A stretch of DNA of 64,000 nucleotides from Myotis daubentonii (GCF_963259705.1 NC_081841.1:33135358-33199357), one strand, 5' to 3'. Counted from the stretch's first letter, positions 46,172-57,736 are shown. The notes: generated by a model from the letters alone, not told the origin. Numbers and translations: made by a program.

Positions 46172-47731
46172 ATTTACTCCAATTTCTTCATGTTTGTAAG
46201 ACCTTCTATATGAATTATCAAAATTCTTCTTCCCTTCTGTCCTTGATTCTCTATATTTCAGAGAAATTAAGTATTTCCAGTGCGAGGGAAATTATATAAA
46301 GAAGGCTTACATCTATAAAATGAGTCTTAAGCATCTTTGTACATAGATCCTTGATCAAAGCATATGGTGTCATTATTTCCTTACATGTCTAGTGACTGAA
46401 ACTGTATTGATGAAAACCAGCACACATTTAAAATGCTGTTCAAATGCCAGGGTAGTTAAAATAATGTGCTAATTTTCAGTTTAAAATTTTCCCCCCAATT
46501 TTGCTGACTTAGCCTAGAGTAAGAATCAGTGCATGGGGTTCGGCAGGGTGGCCCATGACCCTTGCAATAGTGTGTAAAAATCTGTATTTGTGTGCTTATT
46601 TTTAGGAAAGAGGCTTTTATCAGGTCGTCAAAGGGATCTGTGTCTCTCAAGTGATTAAGAACCTGTGCTCTCAAGTAATTTTAGCCATCTAGCTTGTAAA
46701 ACTCCGCTATACAGGTTAGAGAGCCCACATTATAGAAGTATTAGTTTCAAAGGCCATATTCAGCATGTTAAATAAACTGGATGCTCAGGTGGTCCCACTC
46801 AGATCAGGGGTTAGTCAATCATGTGCTAGAGCATCGTGTTTGTTTTCTACATAGTAACAGAATCACCTATTTCTCTTTCTGTCCTTGACTCATATTTAGA
46901 TTTTGGAGGTTAGAATTAAATAGTTGTAATGAAATTTTTTTTCTTTTTTTTTAAATGAGCTCTACTGAAAACTATCAATAATTCAGAAGCTATCAGGTGG
47001 CCTTGAGAACTGACTGTAGAGACACAAAAGGAATAATCCTAGCTTCTGTGACGGTGAATAAAGCCATGCCACAAACTGGACTTGTAACACTTAACTGTGG
47101 TCATCATTTGCATGGTCATTCAGGTTCATGACATTTATAAAACTTCCCTTGTGATTCCTTAGATAAATAAACATATCTGTTCTTGCTGTAAAGCTCTGTA
47201 AATTTTTTTTGTATTTAGAGATGGTTAGGGATATGAATTTTCTAAAACTATACCAATGTGGACATTGTGCTTGGCTTCCAAGATAAAAAAGTTCAGAAAT
47301 TCATGTTTGTATGTGTATTAAACAAAATGATGATTTATAAAGGCTAAATATTATTTTAAGAGCTCAAATCAAAACAACCTATAAACCATTTTATCAGGTA
47401 AGAAGTTATTGTTTATCATTTATTGCCAAAATACAAGGCAAATTATTCACATTTCTTATTCTAGATAAAAAGGCAGACCTCACAACTGAGAGATACAGCT
47501 TAACTTGCCTGTGGCCCTTTTCTAAGAGTTTAACATTCAGATTCCTGATCAACCTTAAATTCAACCTTTATTTCTTACAATGAGGTTTACCTGCTTTATG
47601 ATTTATTTATTTTGCATACAGTGACTTTGGTGGTTTAGAAAAAATGTTTAAATATAGAGTGAAATTTCCAAATATAGTTCGTATTGAAATGTTTAAAAAG
47701 TACTTAGAGAAACTTACTCATGGAACAGTCA
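46172..47731. other. AT-rich unassigned DNA
   Basis: No recognised element or gene over about 1.5 kb. Frames are short. Confidence 0.45.
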
Positions 47732-47748
47732 GTACAAAAAGCATTTTA

Positions 47749-48920
47749 TTTTATTACTAGAGACCCAGTGCATGAATTCGTGTACTTTGAAAGGAACTGT
47801 GGGCTATGAGGCTGTGGTGGGCACAGGGGTGGATCTCGGCCCATCCTCTGCAACCTGCCTGGCCCCTCCTGCTGTGGCCCCAGTCCCCTGTCTGCAGGCA
47901 GCCCTGCTCCTGCCGCTGCCCCCACTCACCACCGCTGGCCGCCACTCCCACATGCTGACAGCACTGGCCTATTCACACCTGCTGATGGCATGGAGCGATT
48001 GGGGCCGGCACCAGCAGTGGGTACGATCAGGGCTGGTGCCATCAGCGGGTGTGAGAGGTGGCTCTGACACTGGCTGCGGGTGCAAGCGGGGCTGGTGCCG
48101 ACAGTAGGTATGAGTGTCGGCTCTGGTGGTGGCAGCAGGAGTGAGCGGAGCCGTTGCCAGTAGCGGGTGCGAGAGGTGGCTGCCGGCCCGATCACCCCTC
48201 AGGAGCAGCAGGAGGTGGAGAAGCCCTGAGGGACAATGAATTGCTGACAGTGCCAAGCAATTGGGGTTGGCACCAGGTGCTGGCAGCGGGTGCACGTGGT
48301 GGCTCCAGCGCTGGCAGCGGGTGCGAGTGCTCGGCAGGACTGTGGCGTGCGGGAGCAAAGAATTTTCAGTAACCACCAGAGGCTCGCCCCGATGACAGTG
48401 ACTGATGCCCCACCTTGGTATGGCGCCCCCATTCACCTGCTCCACCATCCCACTGCAGCCGTGCCCGCCATGTTCTGCGCGCACCCCCTGGTGGTCAGTG
48501 CATGTCATAGTGACCAGTTGTTCAGTTGTTCTGCTATTTGGTCTATTTGCATATTAGGGTTTTATATCTAAATACATTTTTAAAAAGTTTTTATTGAATT
48601 TATTGGGGTGACATTGGTTAATAAAATTATATAGGTTTCAAGTGCACAATTCTATAATACATCATCTGTATATTGTATTTTGTGTTCACCACCCTGAGTC
48701 AAGTTTCCTTCCATCAGCATTTATACTCCCTTTGCCCTCTTCTACCCCCCTTTCCCGCTGGTAATCCCCATACTGTTGTCTGTGTCTATGAGTTATTTGT
48801 TGTTGTTTGCTTATTCCGTTCATCTTTTTCACCCAGTCCCCAACCTTCTCCCATTTGACAGCTGTCAGTCTGTTCTCTGTATCTGTGAGTCTGTTTATAT
48901 TTTGTTTGTTAGTTTATTTG
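47749..48920 (-). mobile_element. L1 3' end, split by a Helitron
   Basis: A 5'-truncated L1 on the minus strand: plus-strand text ttattgaatttattggggtg, acattggttaataaaattat and cctttgccctcttctacccc is the complement of the L1 3' region. Exact 17-bp target duplications gtacaaaaagcatttta (47732-47748 and 48921-48937) bracket it. The Helitron at 47757-48570 sits in its poly-A (plus-strand T) tail, leaving only about eight tail bases on the left. Confidence 0.9.
47757..48570 (-). mobile_element. HeliBat-type Helitron inside L1 tail
   Basis: Minus-strand 3' end CTAG at 47757-47760, preceded by A on the plus strand, with hairpin gtgcatgaattcgtgtac. The 5' side has ccccctggtggtcagtgcat and gcatattagggttttatatc. 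The exact TC start is degraded near 48568-48570. The roughly 700-bp interior is GC-rich with recurrent ggctggtgccatcagcgggt-like text, and the long frames on both strands (179 codons at 47969-48508) arise from this composition. Confidence 0.88.
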
Positions 48921-48937
48921 GTACAAAAAGCATTTTA

Positions 48938-49609
48938 ATTCTGTAATATGTTGAGAAAAGGGTACTATAAAAGAAGGAAATGTCTGATGGTGGGCTGGAG
49001 CAAAGTATTTCAAAGGCAGCTTCTAGCTGTATGATTTTAGACTTCTATCATTGGAAAAATTATGACTGTTTCCCACCATTCGTCTAAAGTACTAATTGAA
49101 GTTTATATCAGTGCAACACTTTTAATCTGAATTAGCAATGCATTGCTTATAGATAATTTGCTACTGCATTCTTTATGTTAGCAAATAATTCAAAGAGCCA
49201 CTTGAGTAATTTAGGTAAATGTTATACTCTCCTCCAGGGATTGAGTTTGGTTCAAAGATAAATAATCAAATAGAGTTAAAATAAGGAGAGAATTAGATAC
49301 TTCCCATTCTTCTTTTCCTTTGTCTGCCACTTGACTAATAGTTTGCTTCTGTGTCTCAAGACTTTTAAAATAAATATGAATTGACTCACTGATTTGGTGT
49401 ACTGGGTTTCTATTCCTCCTTAAAATTTGCTTTTATAACTGTCATGTTAATGTCTTAACCTATTGTTAGTGGGCCTATGACATCTCAGGTTACTTATCAT
49501 ATTAAGAGACAGACTCTTACAGTATACCTTGATAAATTCCTTATTTCCCCAACGGTTACTTATTTGCCTTTTCTTTTTCTGTTTTTTTTTTTCTATACCT
49601 GCTAAAAAA
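48938..49609. other. AT-rich unassigned DNA
   Basis: Nothing recognised; lies between the L1 and the reverse transcriptase remnant and could contain upstream parts of the latter's element. Confidence 0.4.
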
Positions 49610-50075
49610 ATTAATGAGCTTTCCATTCAAGGCTGATATGTTGACCCTATTTTTAGTGATGGTTTTAAACCACTTCTTTACTGTCCTCAAGGTAACCTTG
49701 GTGATATTGTTACATTTGTTCATTATCATTTTTTATGCAGCCACTATCTCTATTGATTTGTCTGTGGCCTTTGATTCGATGAATCACAACATATTGCTAT
49801 ATGAGTGTCCCTCAATTTGGCAAAGCTTAACGATAGTGGAATGGTTCTCAGGCTACATTAGTGAATAAACCCCAGTCATTTTGTTTAATGGTGTTGAATC
49901 TGAGGTGAAAATGTTACATTCAAAGTTACCTCAGGAGCTAATTATGGGGCTTTTTACTTTTTCAGTTTTTATTAATGACCTGCAGACATCATATAGTTCA
50001 TGAAATGCTCTGAATGTGTACATGCTGATGATACGACCTCAGACCTAACAAGAACTCAGGCAGTAAGAAGGCATT
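49610..50075 (+). pseudogene. Decayed non-LTR reverse transcriptase (L2/CR1-like)
   Basis: A frame at 49614-49868 contains ISIDLSVAFDSMNHNILL and WFSGYIS, matching palm motif A (an AFD with a catalytic-type Asp) and the following helix of CR1/L2/Jockey-type reverse transcriptases. After a stop, another frame gives NGVESEVKMLHSKLPQELIM and then FSVFINDLQ (49880-49985), like the NG..S......PQGS..GPLLF..FINDL block. A further frame shift yields HADDTT at 50021-50038, the YADD catalytic motif with Y changed to H. Several shifts and stops show that it is dead. Ends, 5' ORF and 3' tail were not found; family assignment is by motif only. Confidence 0.7.
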
Positions 50076-50228
50076 GTGTTTTTAAATTAGAGGTCTATTG
50101 AGCAATATTAACAATGCGGATATAAATCTACATAGAATATACAGGTTCACAATCATTTAAACTACACAGAGTAATCCTTGAGATTTTACTCTCATCTCCT
50201 TTAAAAATGGAAATAAGAACACAAGTAG

Positions 50229-50449
50229 TGCCCTGACCGGTTTGGCTCAGTGGATAGAGTGTCAGCCTGTGGACTGAAGAGTCCCAGGTTCGATTCCGGT
50301 CAAGGGCATGTACCTGGGTTGCGGGCACATCCCCAGTAGGGGGTGTGCAGGAGGCAGCTGATCAATGTTTCTCTCTCATCGATGTTTCTAGCTCTCTATC
50401 CCTCTCCCTTCCTCTCTGTAAAAAAATCAATAAAATATATTTTTTAAAA
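50229..50449 (+). mobile_element. Ves SINE, plus strand, young
   Basis: Close to my idea of the consensus: gccctgaccggtttggctca, ggttcgattccggtcaaggg, body with tctcatcgatgtttctagct and an A-rich tail. Target duplications aagaacacaagtag (50215-50228) and aagagcacaagtag (50450-50463) differ at one base. Confidence 0.95.
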
Positions 50450-50757
50450 AAGAGCACAAGTAGCTGAAACCGTTGATAAAATACATATCTGGGCCTTTAG
50501 ATACAATTCCATTCCCATATCAAATAGAATATAATATTAGTTGGGAAAAACTTCATGTTTCAGAAGTCTGCTATTTCCCTCTAAACAATTAGCTTCTTTA
50601 TACCCATGTCTTTGAATGTAAAAGTGGAGGTATGCTTTCTCCAGAATTTTCTTAAGTTCAGTTAATTATAAAGTGGCAGTTTTCCCACAGTAACAAAGAA
50701 TTCTTTGAGACTAGTTTGCCAAATACAATTTTGTATTCGTCCCCTTGCTAAAACATA

Positions 50758-51381
50758 CACAGTCCTGCATCACACAGCAATGTTTCAGTCAGTGACGCTC
50801 TCATAAGAAGGTACAATGGTGGTCCCATAAGATTATAACAGAGCTAAGAAATCCCTACCACTTAGTGACGTGCTGCCATCTTAACGTTATAGTGCCATGC
50901 GTTACTCGCCTGTTTGTGGTGATGCCGACGTAAACAAACCTACTGCACTGCTAGTCACATAAAAAGTATAGCACATAAAATTATGTACAGTACACAATAC
51001 TTTCTAATGATAATGAATGACTTACTGGTATGTATTTACTATATTATACTTTTTGTCATTATTTTAGAGTTTACTCTTCATACTTATAAAAAAAGTATGC
51101 CATGTTATGCCAGCAGCAGCCTCATACATCTCGTGTTGACGGTGTCTCTTGATTGCATCATTTTCTTGTGCTTGATTTAATATCATATTGGTTTGTAGAG
51201 TGATGTGCTGTACAGGCTTATAGCTTAGGAGGTATAGGCTGCACCATGTAGCCTAGGTGTGTAGTAGGCTAGACGACCCAGGTTTGCGTAAGTGCACGCT
51301 ATGATGTCCACAAAATGATAAAATTTCCTAAGGATGCAGTTCTCAGAACGTACCCCTATTGTTAAGCTGTGCATGACTGGG
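50758..51381. mobile_element. Tigger-like DNA transposon (Tc1/mariner group)
   Basis: Left end cacagtcctgcatcac and right end gctgtgcatgactggg form inverted termini, with TA on both sides (50756-50757, 51382-51383) as for Tc1/mariner insertions. Subterminal text such as ggtggtcccataagattata and gtagcctaggtgtgtagtag is that of a mammal-wide Tigger/Zombi-type family. At 624 bp it is a non-autonomous or deleted copy. Confidence 0.8.
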
Positions 51382-51724
51382 TAAAGCTGGAATCTACACT
51401 GGGTCCATATGTTTTGGAGTAACTTCACAACACATAGGAATCCTTTTGGGTGGTAGACCACATGTAATGTCCCCATACTTTCCTTGGATTAAAGTGGAGG
51501 AATTTATTCTGTAGAGAGAAAGAGAATAGGTCTGAATAGATGGCTTGTGTGCCTGGATTTTCAGTGCATCCTGGGTTCCGGAGGAGAACAGACCTTGGGT
51601 TCCAGGAGTCTCTTCAGAAGCTCATCAAAACCTTCCTTGTTTATAGAAGCTGTGCATGTGCTGATGACATACAGATGTGAGGGATAGGATTTCTGTACCC
51701 AAGGAGATTATATTACAGTGTGCT

Positions 51725-51975
51725 ATGCAGTGGTTAACAGAATGTGTTCTGAGCAAGGTTACGTGGTTTCAAGTCCTGGTTCTGTTAATGCCCAGCTGAG
51801 TAACATTGGGCAAGTTGCTTATCCTCTCTGGCTTCAATTTTCTCATCACTGATATGGGATAATCATACCCATCTCATAGCATTGCCAAGGGTGAAATGAG
51901 ATCGTACTTAGAGGCTTACAAAAGTGACACACATAGAAAGTGCTGAATGGTTAACTATGATTATTATTAAAGAAA
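51725..51975 (+). repeat. MIR element
   Basis: gcagtggttaacagaatgtg, ttcaagtcctggttctgtta, gggcaagttgcttatcctct, tcttacc-like tail and gaaagtgctgaatggttaac follow MIR order on the plus strand. Confidence 0.85.
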
Positions 51976-52099
51976 TAAGCATCCTATTATCAACTAAGTG
52001 CTATAGAAGCAGAAACAAAATATTCTAAGAGCACAGGAGGAGAATCAGTGGTGACTTGATTAAAGAGAATCTCAATGAAGAGATGACATTTAAAAAGAA

Positions 52100-52300
52100 T
52101 AGTCACTACTGCACAGCCATTATGGTACAGGCACTGAACTGAGCACTTTAGAGATGTGATCTCATTTGCTCCTCACAACGCCCTGTAAAATGACTCTCCT
52201 TTGCAGAGGACACTGAGACTTAGGAAGGCTGAGTAATTTGTCCCAAGTCCCGGAGCCGGGAGGTGGTAGAGCTGGGATGTAGCTAGAAACAGAGCTAGAT
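52100..52300 (-). repeat. MIR element
   Basis: Plus strand has caggcactgaactgagcact, gtgatctcatttgctcctca, caacgccctgtaaaatg, gaggacactgagacttagga and gtcccggagccgggaggtgg, a minus-strand MIR. It forms an inverted pair with the MIR at 51725. Confidence 0.85.
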
Positions 52301-52339
52301 TCACACTGAGGTTTAAGCACACTAACGCCCATGCTCTTA

Positions 52340-52595
52340 ATCATCATATTAGTATATCTTTCCCCTTGAGCTCATCTTGAAAGGATGTATGTGAGTTTGC
52401 TGGTTGAAGAAGGGAGCTAGGCAGAAAAGAATATCAGGGAAAAATATGTAAAAATACAGAGGTGAGGCAATACATGAAAAGGTTCTGGGACCACATGTAA
52501 AGGGCCATTTGGGCCATGCTAAAAGGTTTGGATGTGGGCTTGTGAATAGTGGGAAGCCGCTGAAGGATTTTAAAGCTATTGAGAGCGGTTGCATA
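52340..52595 (+). repeat. Old interspersed repeat, left half
   Basis: The phrase agggccatttgggccatgct and the following aaggtttggatgtg and gggaagccgctgaaggattt belong to a common ancient mammalian repeat whose next words (atcagatttgcat) resume after the Tigger element at 53779. I cannot name the family safely. Similar text occurs near 61480-61545. Confidence 0.6.
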
Positions 52596-52786
52596 GAGTA
52601 GTCCTCCTTTATTTGCAGGGATATGTTCTAAGATTCCCAGTAGATGCCTGAAACAACAGATAGTGCCAAAACCTATATGTACTCTGTCTTCCCCTATACA
52701 CACATACCAAGGATAAAGTTTAATTTATAAATTAGGCTCAGTAAGAGGTTAACAACAATCACAAGCATAGATCGATTATAACAATA

Positions 52787-53009
52787 TCTATAATAATAAT
52801 AAGCGTGATATGCTAATTAGACTAGACGTCCTTCCAGATGTCCTTCCAGGCAACCTTCCAGATGAAGCCAGGGCTGTGAGGAAAATCCGGGTCCCGAGTG
52901 CCGGCAGCCGGAGGGAAACACGGGTCCTGGGTGCCAAAGGGAAGCCGGTGCCAGCAGCCAGGGGGAAGAAAGGCCTGCTCTTGTATGAATTTCATGCATT
53001 GTCCTCTAG
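52787..53009 (+). mobile_element. HeliBat Helitron inside Tigger element
   Basis: TC start after A, CTAG end (53006-53009) before T, 3' hairpin tgtatgaatttcatgcattg. The 5' part gatatgctaattagactaga and gtccttccagatgtccttcc matches the Helitron at 4251. Interior phrase gggtcccgagtgccggcagc is GC-rich non-coding. Confidence 0.93.
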
Positions 53010-53010
53010 T

Positions 53011-53064
53011 ACTGTAATAAAAGCTGTGTAACTGCTCACTGTAATAAAAGCTGTGTAACTGCTC
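53011..53064. repeat. 27-bp perfect tandem duplication
   Basis: Two exact copies of a unit starting actgtaataaaagctg and ending taactgctc, immediately 3' of the Helitron end. It is recent, judging by identity. Confidence 0.95.
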
Positions 53065-53778
53065 ACTCATTTCAGGTGCTCACTTGCTGAAGTCTTTGTA
53101 TGGATTCAACACTTTCTGGTCCAACATTTTGTCATTAATCAGAACATGTTTTCTGTTCATGTTTTCCACCCACAAATTTAATGCTTTTTCCAACTTAACT
53201 AAGCATTTATCACACACTGTAGTTGTAACTTTTGCAGTTTAAGATGCAACAGCAAAACTAGCACGGATTTCTTTTTCCTTCTTCACAATTTCACAAATAG
53301 AAGACTTTTACTTACAGTAGATCTTAGCACTTCAGCATTCAATATTTTTTTGTTTTCCTTATTAAACTGAGAACGTCTACTTTTCACTTAAAGGAACCAC
53401 TTTACGGCTTCTCTTTGGCATATCTGAATTGCTAGCATCACTACTCTCATGCTTTGGGGCTATTCCTAAGCAAAATAAGGATTACTTGAACACAAGTACT
53501 GCGACTGTGGCAGTGAATCTGATAACTGAAATGGCTATTAAGAGACTCACAGTCAGGGAGCATATATACTGTGGGCACACTGGTAAAAGGGATGATTCGT
53601 GTCCCAGGAGGCCAGAGTGGGATGGTGTGAGATTTCATCATGATACTCAGAACAATGCAAAATTTCAAACTTCTGAATTGTTTAATTCTGAAATTTTCCA
53701 TTTAACATTTTCGGACTGTGGTAGACTGTGGGTAACAATGAAAAGCAAAACGGAGGATAAGGAGGGGAGGCTACCGTA

Positions 53779-54060
53779 ATCAGATTTGCATCTGAGAGAA
53801 TGACCACATAGACAGTGGTTCTGGATGGATTGGAGGATGAAGACATTAGAGGAGGGAAACCTCTGGGAAGATCTGGGCAAGAAATCGCGAGAGCTTGAGG
53901 TTGGAGAATGGCAGAGGGATAGAGCGGAAACAACAGATTTGAGAGGAGTTTCAGTGGTAGATTAAACAGGGCCTGATACCTGACTGCCTGCGAGAGGAAG
54001 AGAGAATCTAAGGCTATCTCAGCCTCTGTCTCAGTGGCTGGTAATTGAAATTAATGGAGA
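53779..54060 (+). repeat. Old interspersed repeat, right half
   Basis: atcagatttgcatctgagag, gttctggatggattggagga and gggcctgatacctgactgcc continue the ancient repeat cut by the Tigger insertion. Confidence 0.55.
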
Positions 54061-54945
54061 TGGTGAATACAAGAAATTTACTTAATTTTCATGTAAGAAT
54101 TTGCTAGGTAAGACTTAGCAAAACTTCAGAATTAAAACAGAAGAAGGAATGAGTCATAGCAAAACCTCTAAAGGAGGTATTTAGGATATGAGGGCACATT
54201 TTCAGAGATTTAAACTTGACAATGTAAACTTCTATTGTCTGTAAGAAGAGTAAAGGAGAAATTAAAGGTACCAGACCTTGGAAACTTTCCAATTGCTATT
54301 ACAGGCTCTTAGAGGGTCAGTGGAAATGGTAAGTATGCACAACTTTCAATTACTGTAAAAGCTTACTGATTTGGATTAATTGGGGTAAAGGGCAACCTGA
54401 CTAAATAAAAGTCTGATTTATAGAAAAAAAATTTAAATAAACTCAGTTTGATTACTTTTAAAAGTATTTTACGTTAACTCTCTTTACTATTAAAAATGAT
54501 AAATTACTAAGAATGAGTTGTAAATGATATAAAAAGGACCCACTCTGAAGGGCAATTATATTTATTAATTTATTCATACATTTCATAAGCAGTTAGTGCC
54601 TACCACATGCCAAGCAATATTGAACATAAATGATGCTTCTAATTGTCACAATCACTTTATGCTTTAAAAAGAACCACTTCCTTTTTCTTATAAGTCCAAA
54701 TCTTGAAAAGACTTAGCTATCTGAAAATTGGGCCTCAAGGTGTGTTGCCTTGTAAGCCTTTGCTTGCTTTGTAGAAAGCAACAATTACAATGAGTGAGGT
54801 GGAAACTTAAGGAGGTTTTTCTGTAGCAGAGGCTCCCATTGGTCTAATTGCTTCTGTCTCACAACCCTTTCATCCATCTTTCTCTTTGCCGTGGGCATAG
54901 TTTATAAAATGTAAATCTGACCCTGTTGGTTCCATCTTGGACATC
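54061..54945. other. AT-rich unassigned DNA
   Basis: No gene. 54560-54650 may be a short MIR-like piece (agttagtgcctaccacatgc) but is too short to call. Confidence 0.4.
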
Positions 54946-54953
54946 ATCTATAG

Positions 54954-55187
54954 CAGTGATGGCGAACCTTTTGAGCTCGGTGTGTCAGCATTTTGAAAAA
55001 CCCTAACTTAACTCTGGTGCCGTGTCACATATAGAAATTTTTTGATATTTGCAACCATAGTAAGACAAAGACTTATATTTTTTTATATTTATTTTATATA
55101 TTTAAATGCCATTTAACAAAGAAAAATCAACCAAAAAAATGAGTTCGGCGTGTCACCTCTGACACGCGTGTCATAGGTTCGCCATCA
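54954..55187 (+). mobile_element. Non-autonomous hAT element
   Basis: Left end cagtgatggcgaacctttt and right end tcataggttcgccatca are inverted repeats; internal ggtgtgtcagcattttg and gttcggcgtgtcacctctga also mirror each other. The final bases ctg and the 8-bp target copy on the right appear lost. About 234 bp, no transposase. Confidence 0.85.
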
Positions 55188-55194
55188 AGCAAGT

Positions 55195-55635
55195 TCTTTG
55201 GGTTGGAACTTCAGACTCTGGTCATGTCTTGAACCTTCTCTCTCTCTCCACATAACTCACTCAGAATTTGCCCCCAGCTTGCTTCACATAACCTGCTGCT
55301 CCCTGGTTTTGTATTTTTGCATTTATCATTCCATCTGCCTTGAAGTGCCTTCCTGTTTTATCCTTGAACTTTTATTCATCCTTCAAAATTTGGACAGAAG
55401 GCATTTACTTCTTGTTCTCACCCTCTGGGACCAAATGACTCATTCCTTCTTCTGTTTTAATTCTGTAATTCTGATTTTGCATGTGTCATGAATATTTGTT
55501 TAAATGTTTCTCTCCCTCTCTACACAATACGTTTCTTAAGGTCAGGGGCCTTGTTGCATTCATCCTTGTGTGTATGGTACGAAGTACAGCACCATAGACA
55601 ATGAAAACACTAATAAGGACTTACTGAACTGAATT
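55195..55635 (+). repeat. L2 LINE 3' region
   Basis: tcacataacctgctgctccc, tgccttgaagtgccttcctg, ctttattcatccttcaaaat-like text, ttaaggtcaggggccttgtt and aaggacttactgaactgaat occur in L2 3' order. Confidence 0.8.
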
Positions 55636-56569
55636 GAGTGGCGTGTTCTTAACCAGTGTGGATTCAGTCAAAGCTTCTTGCTTTGCCTTTTTTCCTGGCT
55701 TATTCAATTTACTCTCACTTACAACAAAATACTGGTCATCATACCAGAAAGAGGGGGTGCCTGGTAAAATACAAAATCGGGTAATGTTGTTTCTTGTTAT
55801 AAACTTGTGTTGAAAGGGTGCTTTACAAGTGTTGTATATGTGTTTTCCTACCTCTAGATGTAGTTTTCCTGTGCATTCCCCTCTCATTCCAATCTCATTT
55901 CACTCCCACATCTTTCTTCTATCACTGTGTGTACAGATTCAAGTCAGCTCTATAATTAAACTAGAACTTTCCCCTTAAGCCTCAGTTTAGTAATGTGTCC
56001 TCAGAAGCTCAGAACTTTTCATGTTTGAGGGTTAGGCATATTTAAGCGTGATAGTTCACTTCCATAAATTCTTGCTGCATTTGATCTTCTGACTATTAGC
56101 TTTCTCTGCTGTCCAATTCTCCCAGCAATTCTGTCTTAGGGCACCTAACAATAAATGATCACTATGACAAGAAGAGAAGCAATTAATTAGATGGATGTTC
56201 AAAGAGTCCCCTAGAAGTTGTCAATACCCATATTTATATCATAATGTTGCATTTTGGCAGAGTTATTTGCTTTTTATGAAAATCCAATGAGGCAATTTTC
56301 AGATTTTCTAACATGAATCAAAAATTTGAAAAACACACAGATACATATCCATACTTCTGTTAACTTCTTTCGATTTTAAGTATTTCATATTTTGGGAATT
56401 GGGCTGGATAAAAAAAAATAACCAAATATTTTAATAATAGGTTTTCAAACACACTTTCCAGTCCAGTTTTGAAAAGGCCAGGCATTCTGATATGACTTCA
56501 TCATTAAAACAGGTTAGTAATAGAGTTTACTTAAGCATTTTTTATCTTTGTGACGGATGTCAAAGTACA
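55636..56569. other. Unassigned DNA
   Basis: The 88-codon minus-strand frame at 55621-55887 has no known relative. Nothing else is seen. Confidence 0.4.
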
Positions 56570-56660
56570 AAGATACTCCCTTCCTCCCTCCCTGCCACTC
56601 CCTCTAAAAAAATAAAAAAATCAATGGAAGAAATATCTTCTGGTGAGGATTAACAACGAT
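56570..56660 (+). mobile_element. Truncated Ves-type SINE 3' end
   Basis: ctcccttcctccctccctgc, aaatcaatggaagaaatatc and tggtgaggattaacaa form the 3' end of the long-tail Ves subtype (as at 16357 and 45935), lacking the tRNA head. Confidence 0.75.
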
Positions 56661-56700
56661 AAAAAACACCCATCCTCAAAGCAACTTTGATTCCATTTTT

Positions 56701-56910
56701 TAAAAAATCCCTACCTGAGGATGTGCTTACTGATTTTAGAGAGAGGAAAGGAGAGATATGAGAGTGAAACATGGATTGGTTGTCTGTCATACCTGCCCCA
56801 ACCCAGGACTTGAACCCACAACCTAGGTATATGCTCTGGTCAGGAATTGAACCCACGACCTTTTGATGCATGGGATGATGCTCCAACCAACTGAACCACA
56901 CCAGCCAGGG
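56701..56910 (-). mobile_element. Older Ves-related SINE, minus strand
   Basis: Plus strand begins with aatccctacctgaggatgtg (complement of the long-tail subtype end), then caggaattgaacccacgacc and ctgaaccacaccagccaggg. Target duplications actttgattccattttt (56684-56700) and ctctttgactccacttt (56911-56927) are imperfect, consistent with age. Confidence 0.87.
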
Positions 56911-56927
56911 CTCTTTGACTCCACTTT

Positions 56928-57736
56928 ATATTACTGAAAAAGACATATGACATTAATGAAAAGCTTTTGTGAAAGGCTTTCCCTCATCCTCGACTATTGT
57001 GTGGAGGAAGTTTGTCGTGTGTGTTTCCTTCCACGTCCTGCTTGAATTAGGGTTTGGGATCTGAAAAGAGGAGCCGCACACAAATGAGAGAAAATTGACA
57101 CGAGATAATTTTGAAATATTGGGGGACTTCCACCGATGCTCAGGCCGCTCCAATCTTTTATTGAGCTGGAGTAGCCCTTAGGTAAGGAGATTTCAATGAC
57201 ACACAGATTAGCTCATCAGCAGACAATTTCCAGAAATAGGCAGAATATCTAATCAACAATATTCAACAAGGATTTACATAAGTAAGGAATTAAGTGAACT
57301 AAGGTGGGGATGATGCTTCAGCTACCATTATCTAAATTAACTGGGTGGTGCACAGCCCTAATCTTTGTTAGGGCTTCAAAGGTTACTAGCTTTTGGGGGT
57401 CTCTGTCTATACTCAGCTAGTGAAGACAATGAATGGACTCTGGCAGAAGTTGATCAATTGAGCCCATTTGGAAGGATCATAAGTTCTACAACTGGTGATG
57501 CCAGGACTACAGTTGGCTTTACTCTTTGTATTACTTCTCATCAAAGTTGCATGATTGCTAACTACACAGAACAGCAGGAGCAGGGAGCCCCTCCCTGGTC
57601 TTTGTTTAAGGGAACCTCCATTTGGCGTGCTCTACAATGGTAGTCTGGAAAATCCCAATCAACGCACAGACCCCGTTCTATATTTCAATTTTATTGATGC
57701 ATAGTATTTTAGCTTTTGTAAGTGCTAAATGCATGA

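Larger units (their letters stand above)
52596..53776. mobile_element. Tigger/MER2-like transposon, TA-flanked
   Basis: Left terminus gagtagtcctcctttatttg and right terminus ggaggataaggaggggaggc resemble the Tigger/MER2 ends, with TA at 52594-52595 and 53777-53778. Subterminal gccaaaacctatatgta and ttttcggactgtggtagact support this. The interior is a transposase-derived remnant without intact coding. A Helitron (52787-53009) and a 27-bp tandem duplication (53011-53064) are nested inside. Confidence 0.87.

Noticed and set aside
47969..48508. 179-codon minus-strand frame plus overlapping frames
   Set aside because: Lies entirely within the GC-rich interior of a non-autonomous Helitron; open frames occur on both strands there as expected from low stop-codon density.
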